Positions 50,035-57,641 of a stretch of DNA of 64,000 bases are shown piece by piece. This DNA is from Streptosporangium sp. NBC_01495 (GTDB lineage: Bacteria; Actinomycetota; Actinomycetes; Streptosporangiales; Streptosporangiaceae): the NCBI RefSeq assembly GCF_036250735.1, contig NZ_CP109430.1, positions 8,246,001-8,310,000 of the forward strand, read 5' to 3'. The notes below the pieces were generated by a model that was not told where the DNA came from, searched no databases, and saw nothing but the letters and a program-made list of their open reading frames with translations. The first letter of the stretch is position 1; each line of letters opens with the position of its first letter. The translations under genes were made by a program, and so were the position numbers.

Positions 50035-51087
50035 TCAGGACACCGCGCCCTCGTCACCACCGCCCCCGACACCTCCCTCACCGTCGCCACCTCCCAGGCG
50101 GCCACCCCCCTCACCGTCGCCACCCGCGCGCCCGCCCCCGGCTCGGACGAACAGCTCGCCCGTCGCGCGCAGGCGGTCGCGGAACTCCTCCGGCCCGACC
50201 ACCTCGAAACCGGCGCCCAGCGCGGCGAGGATCAGCATCGGCCACTCCAGCCCGTCGGCGTTCATCAGCAACCGGCACGACCGGTCGTCGACGGCCTCGA
50301 CCGTCCCGCCCAGCTGGGACGTGACCCGCTCGACGTCGGCGACCGCGGCCCGCACGATCACCTCGATCCGGTGCTGCGTCGGCATCGACGTGATGCTGTC
50401 GCGGACGAACGCTCCGGCGTCGCCCCCGGGCAGCTCGCGCTGGCGGAACCGGGCGCCGGTCGACTCGGGGCCGGCCAGCCTGTCGACGCGGAAGGTGCGC
50501 CAGCCGTGGCGCTCGACGTCCCAGGCGACGAGATACCAGCGGCGCCCCAGCGACACGAGCCGGTGCGGCTCCACCAGCCGGACCGTCCCCTCGCCGTCGC
50601 GCGCCGTGTACTCGAACCGCAGCCGCTCGTCGTCCCGGCACGCCTGGGCGATCACCGTCAGGGCGAGCGGGTCGACCGTGGGCCCTCCGCCGATGACGGC
50701 GGGCACGGTGTGGGACCGCAGCGCGTCGACCCTCCGCCGCAGCCGGGGCGGCATCACCTGCATGACCTTGGTCAGCGCCCGCACCGACGTCTCCTCGATG
50801 CCGGCCACGGCGCCTCCGGCCGCCGTCCGTAGCCCGACGGCGATGGCCACCGCCTCCTCGTCGTCGAGCAGCAGGGGCGGCATGGTGGCGCCGGTCTGGA
50901 GCTGGTAGCCGCCCGCGACCCCCCGGTTGGCGTCGACCGGGTAACCCAGCTCGCGCAGCCTGTCGACGTCGCGCCGCAACGTCCGCTCGCTCACACTCAG
51001 CCGGTCGGCGAGTTCACCGCCCGGCCAGTATCGATGGGTCTGCAGCAGGGACAGCAACCGCAGCATCCGCGCACTCGTGTTCGCCAT
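50035..51087 (-). CDS. WYL-domain transcriptional regulator
   Basis: A 350-residue protein. N-terminal HTH_11 winged helix (MLRLLSLLQTHRYWPGGELA then DRLSVSERTLRRDVDRLREL), a WYL domain with the ligand-binding stretch VRLVEPHRLVSLGRRWYLVA then WDVERHGWRTFRVDRL, and a C-terminal WCX-like extension. The last ~35 residues are a Gly/Asp-rich low-complexity tail. WYL regulators sense nucleic-acid or small-molecule ligands. It diverges from the DrrAB-like exporter across 60 bases, so it most likely controls it. ATG 51087. Confidence 0.92.
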   Translation of the reverse strand: MANTSARMLRLLSLLQTHRYWPGGELADRLSVSERTLRRDVDRLRELGYPVDANRGVAGGYQLQTGATMPPLLLDDEEAVAIAVGLRTAAGGAVAGIEETSVRALTKVMQVMPPRLRRRVDALRSHTVPAVIGGGPTVDPLALTVIAQACRDDERLRFEYTARDGEGTVRLVEPHRLVSLGRRWYLVAWDVERHGWRTFRVDRLAGPESTGARFRQRELPGGDAGAFVRDSITSMPTQHRIEVIVRAAVADVERVTSQLGGTVEAVDDRSCRLLMNADGLEWPMLILAALGAGFEVVGPEEFRDRLRATGELFVRAGGGRAGGDGEGGGRLGGGDGEGGVGGGGDEGAVS

Positions 51088-51149
51088 GGATCCAGATTCC
51101 CGTTGATTCCGGTCAGAAAGTGGCCTGAATGAACCCTAGCGTGGCCACC

Positions 51150-52289
51150 ATGAACAGCACGATGATCCGCACGAGCGGGCTGACCAGGCATTTCACCGTC
51201 GGGAAAGAGATGGTCGAGGCGGTACGCGGCCTCGACCTGCACGTCGCCTCCGGCGAGATGGTGGCACTGCTGGGACCGAACGGGGCCGGGAAGTCGACCA
51301 CCCTGCGGATGCTCACCACGCTGCTTCCCCCGACCTCGGGCAGCGCGGAGGTCGCCGGGTACGACGTGAAGACCGGCCGGCGCGGCGTACGCGGCCGGAT
51401 CGGCTACATCGGCCAGGGCAACGGCGCCGCGCACAGCCAGCGGGGCCGCGACGAGTTGATCAGCCAGGGCCGCGCGTACGGGCTCGGCGCCCGCGCGTCA
51501 CGCGACCGGGCGGCCGAGCTGATCGCCTCCCTGGACCTGGAGGGCGTCGCCGACCGGATCGTGTCGTCACTGTCCGGCGGCCAGCGGCGGCGGCTGGACA
51601 TCGCGATGGGCCTGATCCACGCCCCCGACCTGCTGTTCCTGGACGAACCCTCCACCGGGCTGGATCCGCAGAACCGGGCCAACCTCCAGGAGCACATCCG
51701 CGCGCTCCGGGCCGGGCACGGCACCACGATCGTCCTGACCACCCACTACCTCGAGGAGGCCGACCAACTGGCCGAGCGGGTCATCGTGATCGACCACGGC
51801 CGGGTCATCGCCGACGACACCCCCGCGGGGCTCAAGGCCGACCACGCCGGCGACCGCGTCACCCTGACGTTCGGCGGCGAGCGGGACGCCCACCGGGCCG
51901 TGACCGAGTCGCTGGGCGTCGTGGCGGGCGCCCGGGTCGAGCGGGTGGGCGCGCGGGTCGTGATCGAGGTGGCCGGAGGCGTCCGCCTCGCGCCGAAGCT
52001 GCTGCGCGGCCTGGACGACGCGGGCATCGAGGTGACCGGCGTCGAGGTCACCCGCCCCACCCTCGACGATGTCTTCCTCAACCTGACCGGCCGCAGCCTC
52101 CGCGAGGACGGCACCGCCGGACCCGAGACCGCGGAATCCGTCACCGCGCGACCCGGAACCAAGGACTCCGTCACCACGCAACCCGGGACCGAAAACCCCG
52201 GAACCAAGAACCCCGTCACCGCAGAAGCCGGGACCACGAAGGCCGCCACCGAGTCCGGTGTCACGACCACCAAGGAGAACGCGGCATGA
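51150..52289 (+). CDS. ABC transporter ATP-binding protein (DrrA-like)
   Basis: About 379 residues. Walker A GPNGAGKST near 44, signature LSGGQRRRLDIAMG near 142 and Walker B LLFLDEPSTGLD near 164 are intact. The order and the C-terminal domain (VEVTRPTLDDVFLNLTGRSL) are those of daunorubicin-resistance type drug or lipid exporters. The last ~50 residues are a Thr/Glu/Lys-rich repetitive tail (SVTARPGTKDSVTT). ATG 51150 appears leaderless (TAGCGT 8 bases upstream); ATG 51129 is possible. It overlaps the permease start by ATGA. Confidence 0.93.
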   Translation: MNSTMIRTSGLTRHFTVGKEMVEAVRGLDLHVASGEMVALLGPNGAGKSTTLRMLTTLLPPTSGSAEVAGYDVKTGRRGVRGRIGYIGQGNGAAHSQRGRDELISQGRAYGLGARASRDRAAELIASLDLEGVADRIVSSLSGGQRRRLDIAMGLIHAPDLLFLDEPSTGLDPQNRANLQEHIRALRAGHGTTIVLTTHYLEEADQLAERVIVIDHGRVIADDTPAGLKADHAGDRVTLTFGGERDAHRAVTESLGVVAGARVERVGARVVIEVAGGVRLAPKLLRGLDDAGIEVTGVEVTRPTLDDVFLNLTGRSLREDGTAGPETAESVTARPGTKDSVTTQPGTENPGTKNPVTAEAGTTKAATESGVTTTKENAA

Positions 52290-53038
52290 GCGGCACCACC
52301 CTGGTCACCGACACCGTCACCGTCTTCAACCGCGAGCTGCGCCCCGTGCTGCGCAACCCGTTCTCCGTGATCTTCACGATGGTGCAGCCGCTGTTCTTCC
52401 TGGCGCTGTTCGCGCCCCTGCTCCCGGACACGGGGGACGGCGGCTCCGCGCTGCAGTGGTTCGTCCCCGGCATCGTGGTGATGTCCTGCCTGTTCGGCAC
52501 CTCCTCCACAGGGGCGAACCTGCTGTTCGAAATCCAGACGGGATCGCACGAGCGGATGCTCGTCTCCCCGCTGCGCAGGCCCGCCCTGATCGTCGGGCGG
52601 GCCCTGAAGGAGATCGTGCCGATGCTCGCCCAGACGGTGGTCGTCGTCGCCGTCACCATCCCGTTCGGGTTCCGCCTCCACCTGGCGGGCGCCCTCCTCG
52701 GCCTGCTGGTCCTCGCCGTCTTCTGCGTGGGTCTCGGCGCGCTGTCCTACACCCTGGCGCTGGCGTCCAAGGACAGCGAGTGGATGTTCTGGGGGGTCCA
52801 GCAGACCCTGCTCTTCCCGCTGATGCTGCTCGCCGGGATGCTGCTGCCCGTCGACGGCGGCCCGGACTGGCTGCGGGCGCTCTCCCGGCTCAACCCGCTG
52901 ACGTACGTCGTGGAGGCCGAGCGCGCCCTGTTCGACGGCGAGATCATGTCGGCGGCCACCGGCGGCGGAGTGATCGCGGCCGTGGTCGTGGCCGTGCTGG
53001 GCCTGCTCGTCGGCACCCGGTCCATGCGCCGCGCCTGA
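52286..53038 (+). CDS. ABC-2 type permease (DrrB-like)
   Basis: A 250-residue protein with six hydrophobic helices and the ABC-2 signature region (SHERMLVSPLRRPALIVGRA near 89, LLAGMLLPVDGGPDWLRALS near 190). It pairs with the upstream ATPase through an ATGA overlap to form an exporter of a drug or lipid-like molecule across the membrane. Neither protein reveals the substrate. The WYL regulator upstream is the probable controller. Confidence 0.93.
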   Translation: MSGTTLVTDTVTVFNRELRPVLRNPFSVIFTMVQPLFFLALFAPLLPDTGDGGSALQWFVPGIVVMSCLFGTSSTGANLLFEIQTGSHERMLVSPLRRPALIVGRALKEIVPMLAQTVVVVAVTIPFGFRLHLAGALLGLLVLAVFCVGLGALSYTLALASKDSEWMFWGVQQTLLFPLMLLAGMLLPVDGGPDWLRALSRLNPLTYVVEAERALFDGEIMSAATGGGVIAAVVVAVLGLLVGTRSMRRA

Positions 53039-53117
53039 CCCCGCCCGACGGACCCGCCGCGCCCCGGTACCCGCCGGGGCGCGGCGGACGTTCACCGCCT
53101 TTCCCGCGTTCCCGGGA

Positions 53118-53210
53118 AAGCCCGTGTCCGGGAACGCGTGTGTCCGAGAAAGCGTGTGTCCGATGTCCGAGAAAGCGTGTGTCCGAGAAAGCCCATGTCC
53201 GGAGCTAGGT
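53118..53210. repeat. Tandem GTGTCCGAGAAAGC repeats before the acetyltransferase gene
   Basis: CCGTGTCCGGGAACGCGTGT, then GTGTCCGAGAAAGCGTGT two to three times with a TCCGAT interruption, then CCATGTCCGG. Period about 18-20 bases. No gene; the N-acetyltransferase promoter must lie between these repeats and 53241. Confidence 0.8.
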
Positions 53211-53240
53211 GGGCGCCCACCTCGGAGTTACCGTGACAGG

Positions 53241-54089
53241 GTGATCGATGTCACCGCGTACCTCCGCAGGATCGGCGTCAAGGTCGACGGGCCTCCGAAC
53301 GTGGAGTCACTGCACCTGCTGCACCGGGCACACGCGGAGCGCGTGCCGTACGAGTGCATGGAGATCTGGCTGGGCCGCCCGACGACCGTCGACCCCGCGG
53401 AGTCGGCGGCGCGGATCGTCCGGGGCCGGGGCGGCTACTGCTACCACCTGAACGGCGCCTTCTCCGTGCTGCTGAAGGCGCTCGGCTACCGGGTGACCCG
53501 GCATCGCGGCGGGGTGCAGGGCCACGCCGGGGTCCCGGCGAACGTGGACGGCGGCCACCTGGTGCTCACGGTCTCGGGACTGCCCGGTCCGGGCAATCCC
53601 GGCGGAGAGTGGCTGGTCGACCAGGGCCTGGGCGACGCGATCCACGACCCGCTCCCGCTCGTCGAGGGCACGTACCGGCAGGGACCCTTCACGTACGGCC
53701 TGCGCCCCTCCGAGGTGGAGCCCGGCGGGTGGCGGTTCGACCACGACCCGCGCGGCGACTTCCTGGGCATGGACTTCCGCGCCGCACCCGCCGAGATGCG
53801 GGAGTTCGCCGCGAGGCACGAGTTCTTCTCCACCTCGCCCGAGTCGGGCTTCGTCCGCGTGGCCACGGTCCAGCGGCGCGACGCGAGCGGTGTCGACGTC
53901 ATGCGGGGCCTGGTCCTGACCCGTCTCGGCGACCGCGAGCACACCCTGACCGCGCGGACGGAACGCGACTACTTCGAGATACTGGCCGACGTCTTCGGCC
54001 TGTCCCTGCCCGACGTCACCCTCGCGGAACGCGCCGAACTCTGGCAGCGCCTGTGGACCGCCCACGAGAAGTGGGCCGGCTCCCGCTGA
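53241..54089 (+). CDS. Arylamine N-acetyltransferase
   Basis: A 282-residue NAT. The catalytic triad is readable: Cys in RGRGGYCYHLNG near residue 66, His in GGHLVLTV near 104, and Asp in WLVDQGLGD near 124. The N-terminal VPYECMEIWLGRPTTVD is also family-typical. It transfers acetyl from acetyl-CoA to arylamines or hydrazines; in rifamycin-like clusters homologues close macrolactams. GTG 53241 has TACCGT 7-8 bases before it and is probably leaderless. The stop runs into the following repeats. Confidence 0.93.
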   Translation: MIDVTAYLRRIGVKVDGPPNVESLHLLHRAHAERVPYECMEIWLGRPTTVDPAESAARIVRGRGGYCYHLNGAFSVLLKALGYRVTRHRGGVQGHAGVPANVDGGHLVLTVSGLPGPGNPGGEWLVDQGLGDAIHDPLPLVEGTYRQGPFTYGLRPSEVEPGGWRFDHDPRGDFLGMDFRAAPAEMREFAARHEFFSTSPESGFVRVATVQRRDASGVDVMRGLVLTRLGDREHTLTARTERDYFEILADVFGLSLPDVTLAERAELWQRLWTAHEKWAGSR

Positions 54090-54240
54090 CCCTGGGCTCC
54101 CGGTTCCCCCGTCGCGGAGGGTCCCGCCCCCGCTGACCCCGGGCTCCCCTGTCGTGTGAGGGTCCCGCCCCCGCTGGCCCCGGGCTCCCGAAGCCCCCAG
54201 GTTCCCCTGTCGTGGAGGGTCCCGCCTCCGAGTCGTTCCG
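54080..54240. repeat. ~45-50 bp repeats starting at the acetyltransferase stop codon
   Basis: Three units of CCCGCTGACCC-GGGCTCCC-CTGTCGTG-GAGGGTCCCGCC. The first includes the last two codons and TGA of the acetyltransferase. They fill the gap to the convergent acyl-CoA ligase gene. Confidence 0.85.
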
Positions 54241-54298
54241 GGAGGTCCATGCGGCTCCGGTCGCGGGGACCGGGGCCGCCGGGGTGGGGTCGCGGGCC

Positions 54299-55921
54299 TC
54301 AGCCGCCCGTCGCCAGCGACTCCTTCAGCTCCCGCTTGAGGATCTTGCCCAGCGGGTTGCGGGGCAGGGCCTCGACGAGCTCCAGGCGTTCGGGGAGCTT
54401 GTACGAGGCGATGCCCCTGCCCCGCAGGTGGTCCACGACCGAGGCGAGGTCCACGGTCTGGCCGGGCTTGGGGACGAGGACGACGCAGACCCGTTCGCCG
54501 AGGACCTCGTCGGCGTAGCCGACCACCGCCACCTCGGCCACCGCCGGGTGCCCGGAGACCAGCGCCTCCAGTTCGGCGGGGGCGATGTTCATACCGCCCC
54601 GGATGACCAGGTCCTTGGCCCGGTCGACGTAGCGCAGGTACTGCCCCTGGTCTCCGGCGATCTCGAACACGTCGCCGGTCATCAGGTAGCCGTCCCCGTC
54701 GAACGGGTCGGCGGCGGCCGTGCCCGGCAGGTAGCCGGAGAAGACGGTCGGCCCCGACAGGCACAGCTCGCCGGGGATCCCCGCCTCGACGATCTCCGTG
54801 CCGAGAGGGTCGACCAGCTTGGTCCTGGTCGCGCCCAGGGTGCCGGGCCAGGTGGTGCCCGGGGCGTCGGGCCGGGGGAAGAAGCGGGCCCTGTCCTCGG
54901 GGTCGGGCATGTGCACCGGGTCGGAGAGGAGCGCGACGCCCTCGTTGGAACCGAAGAAATTGATGATCGCGATGCCGTACCGCTCCTGCCAGCCCTTGAC
55001 CATCGGCGGCGGCAGCGGCGCCGAGCCCGAGCCGATCCGGGTCAGCGTGGTGAGGTCGGTCCTGGCGAGGATCGCCTCCTGCTGGAGCAGCATCGTCAGC
55101 AGCGCGGGCGGGGCCAGGGTGTAGGTGACGCCCTCGGCCGCGATCTGCCCGAGGTAGGTCGGCAGGTCGAACGGGTGGTGCTGGACAAGCACGGAACCGG
55201 TCTTCAGCCAGGGCAGGAAGACCCCGCCGATCCCCGCCATGTTGACCATGGGGAAGGGGTTGAGGATGACGTCGTCCTCGGTGAGGCCGGGAGCCGCGGC
55301 GCAGGTGGAGGCCACCGCGAGCCAGTCGTAGTGGCACCTCGGCACCCCCTTGGGAGTGGCCTCGGTGCCCGAGGTCCAGCAGATCGTGACGGGGTCGGCG
55401 GGGTGGGCCTCGTACGGGACGCCCGATGCCTCGGGCGGGGAAGAAGCGGTGTCGAGGTCGGCGCCCCAGGTGAGGGCCGGGATGTTCTCCGGCACCCGGG
55501 CGGCGGCGGTCGTCGAGGTGACGAAGATCACGGCCCCGGCGAGGGCGCAGAGCTGGTTCAGCTCGTACTCGCGGTACTGCACGGGGAACGGGGTGACCAC
55601 CGCACCCACCCTGACCACGGCGAGGAAGGTGACCGCGAGCTCCACGCTGTTGGGCAGCTGGACGGCGACCACGTCCCCGGGACCGATGCCCCGGCCGCGC
55701 AGGACCCCCGCCACCCGGTCGACCTCGGTGTCCAGCTCGGACCAGGTGAGCCGCTTGATCTCACCGGGCAGCAGGTCGGCCTTGTTGGGCGGGTCGGCGA
55801 TCGCGAGGGCGCCGGGGCGGGCACTCACCTGGGCACGTAACAGCTGGTCGATCGTGTCTCCGGTCCACCAGCCTCCGGCGGTGTAACGGTCGATCCGCTC
55901 TTGCGTGTGCAGGCGCTTCAT
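54299..55921 (-). CDS. Acyl-CoA synthetase / AMP-dependent ligase
   Basis: A 540-residue adenylate-forming enzyme. The P-loop is TSGTEATPKGVPR near residue 190 (TSGTTG in most relatives), followed by INFFGSNEG near 300, YLMTGDVFEI near 413, RAKDLVIRGGMNIAPAELE near 439 and the catalytic Lys in LPRNPLGKILKREL near the end. It should activate an organic or fatty acid to acyl-AMP and then acyl-CoA. ATG 55921 follows TGGAGTCGCG. No neighbours reveal its substrate. It diverges from the kinase operon. Confidence 0.9.
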   Translation of the reverse strand: MKRLHTQERIDRYTAGGWWTGDTIDQLLRAQVSARPGALAIADPPNKADLLPGEIKRLTWSELDTEVDRVAGVLRGRGIGPGDVVAVQLPNSVELAVTFLAVVRVGAVVTPFPVQYREYELNQLCALAGAVIFVTSTTAAARVPENIPALTWGADLDTASSPPEASGVPYEAHPADPVTICWTSGTEATPKGVPRCHYDWLAVASTCAAAPGLTEDDVILNPFPMVNMAGIGGVFLPWLKTGSVLVQHHPFDLPTYLGQIAAEGVTYTLAPPALLTMLLQQEAILARTDLTTLTRIGSGSAPLPPPMVKGWQERYGIAIINFFGSNEGVALLSDPVHMPDPEDRARFFPRPDAPGTTWPGTLGATRTKLVDPLGTEIVEAGIPGELCLSGPTVFSGYLPGTAAADPFDGDGYLMTGDVFEIAGDQGQYLRYVDRAKDLVIRGGMNIAPAELEALVSGHPAVAEVAVVGYADEVLGERVCVVLVPKPGQTVDLASVVDHLRGRGIASYKLPERLELVEALPRNPLGKILKRELKESLATGG

Positions 55922-56066
55922 CGCGACTCCAGGGGACCTTGTGAGGATGCTCGTGACACTACGAAAACAGAAGCTAGGGGTCAATGGATGGGGCGGAATC
56001 ACTGTTCATTGGTTCATGTGCCACTAAGTGACTATGTTGCTGTCCGCGATGGGATAAGCGAACGGG
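55922..56066. promoter_or_regulatory. Divergent promoter region of the ligase and kinase operon
   Basis: This 145-base gap is AT-richer than the flanks (CTACGAAAACAGAAGCTAG, TCACTGTTCATTGGTTCATG, AGTGACTATGTTGC) and must contain both promoters. TTCATTGGTTCAT forms a short direct repeat. No specific site is assigned. Confidence 0.4.
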
Positions 56067-57641
56067 GTGAGCGGGATCGACACTCGAGTGCTGGCGGGCC
56101 GTTACCGGCTGCTGAACCCTCTCGCCGAGGGTGGGGCGGGCACGGTCTGGCTCGCCACCGACGAGACGCTTGGCCGCGACGTGGCGGTGAAAGAGGTACG
56201 GCTCCCGCCTGACCTCGATCCCGTCAGGCGGCAGGAGCTCTTCACCTCGGCGCTCCGGGAGGCCAACCTCGCCGCCCGGCTCAAGCACCCCTCGATCGTG
56301 ACCGTCCACGACGTGGTCATCGATCAGGAACGGCCCTGGCTCGTCATGGAGCTGCTGTCGGGCGCGTCCCTGGAGCGGACCGTCCGCGACCGGAGGCCGC
56401 TGCCCGCGCACCAGGCGGCCAGGATCGGCGTGGGCATCCTCAGCGCGCTCGGCGCCGCCCACGCCGCCGGGGTGGTCCACCACGACGTCAAGCCGGGCAA
56501 CGTCTTCCTCACCAGGACCGGCAAGGCCGTCCTCACCGACTTCGGCTTCGCGGTCGCCGAGGGCGAGGCCACCTCGGGCCGGACCGGCCACCTGGTCGGC
56601 TCGCCCAACTACATCGCGCCGGAACGGCTGCGCGGCGAGCGCGGCGGCCCCGCCTCTGACCTGTGGTCCCTCGGCGCCACGCTCTACTTCGCCGTCGAGG
56701 GGGTGCCGCCGCACCCCGCGGAGAGCCCCATCGCGGCGATCAGCCGGGTGCTCACCGAGCCGCCGAGGCCGCCGGAGCGCGCGGGCGAGTTGGGCCCGCT
56801 GCTGACGCGCATGCTCGACCCGATTCCCGAGGGCCGGCCGTCCTTCGAGGCCGTCGCCCGCTCGCTGGGAGAGCTGGCCGCCGGTCGTACGCTCGCCGGG
56901 ACACCGGCCGCGCCGGCCGTCCCCCCGCCGCCCCCCGGCCCCGCCCCCGTCTCCGTACGGCCGTCCGAGCCGCGCCCGGGCCGCACGGCGCTGTGGGCCG
57001 CCGTGGAGACGGCCGGGATCGCGGTGGTCGTCGCGGTCACCTTCGGGGTGACGTTCCTGCTGACCTCGGACCCCACGGCCGCCGAGAAGCGGATCAGGCT
57101 CAGCGAGGGTCCCGGCGCCTTCGCCACACCGGTGGACGTGTGCAAGCTCATCCCCGGCGCCATGGCCAGGCAGCTGCTGCCCGCGCTGGCGGGCGAGGGC
57201 AAGCCGACCAACGACGGCGGCTGCCAGTGGGCGGCCAGAGGCATGGGGCTGGAGGTGCGCCTCTCCGGCGGCGACCAGTGGGGCAAGAGCCCGCGGCAGG
57301 CCCACGAGCTGTTCGTGAACCGGCGCCAGAGCGTCATACCGAGCGGGGAGAACGCCTGGAGCTGGCCGGAGATCCAGGCCGGCATCCGCTCCTCCCGCTC
57401 CACGGCGCCGACGGCGGTGAAACCCGTCGGGGACGAGGCGTTCGGCTACGACGTCTACGAGAATCGCAAGACAGGCAGGCTGGAGCAGAGCTACGTGGTC
57501 GTACGCGTGGACAACCTCGTCCTCGACGTCGGTTACACCGTGGTGGACGGCAGCAAGGACGGCCCGGCGATCCAGGCGGGCGCCCACACCACCGCGACGT
57601 GGATCGCGAACGCCTTGAACAAGCAGAAAGCGAGCGGATGA
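56067..57641 (+). CDS. Receptor Ser/Thr protein kinase, paralogue 1 (active-site residues present)
   Basis: A 524-residue protein: kinase domain (about 8-270), Pro-rich juxtamembrane region, one TM helix (about 311-333) and an extracellular domain of ~185 residues. ATP-site Lys42 in VAVKEV, catalytic Asp140 in HHDVKPGN and DFG at 158-160 are present; the Arg of HRD is replaced by His. The glycine loop reads EGGAGTVW. The extracellular part has paired Cys (DVCKLIPG and GGCQWAAR) and DEAFGYDVY, resembling DUF3558-like domains. It begins a four-gene set of paralogues. GTG 56067 with GGGG just upstream. Confidence 0.92.
   Translation: MSGIDTRVLAGRYRLLNPLAEGGAGTVWLATDETLGRDVAVKEVRLPPDLDPVRRQELFTSALREANLAARLKHPSIVTVHDVVIDQERPWLVMELLSGASLERTVRDRRPLPAHQAARIGVGILSALGAAHAAGVVHHDVKPGNVFLTRTGKAVLTDFGFAVAEGEATSGRTGHLVGSPNYIAPERLRGERGGPASDLWSLGATLYFAVEGVPPHPAESPIAAISRVLTEPPRPPERAGELGPLLTRMLDPIPEGRPSFEAVARSLGELAAGRTLAGTPAAPAVPPPPPGPAPVSVRPSEPRPGRTALWAAVETAGIAVVVAVTFGVTFLLTSDPTAAEKRIRLSEGPGAFATPVDVCKLIPGAMARQLLPALAGEGKPTNDGGCQWAARGMGLEVRLSGGDQWGKSPRQAHELFVNRRQSVIPSGENAWSWPEIQAGIRSSRSTAPTAVKPVGDEAFGYDVYENRKTGRLEQSYVVVRVDNLVLDVGYTVVDGSKDGPAIQAGAHTTATWIANALNKQKASG

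Noticed and set aside
53340..55337. 676-codon minus-strand frame across the acetyltransferase and ligase region
   Set aside because: It is a shadow covering two real genes on different strands, with no coherent domain.
56663..57637. Upstream extension of pseudokinase 2 by 325 codons
   Set aside because: It lies wholly inside the preceding kinase gene in another frame and has Arg/Gly shadow composition; the ATGA junction gives the proper start.
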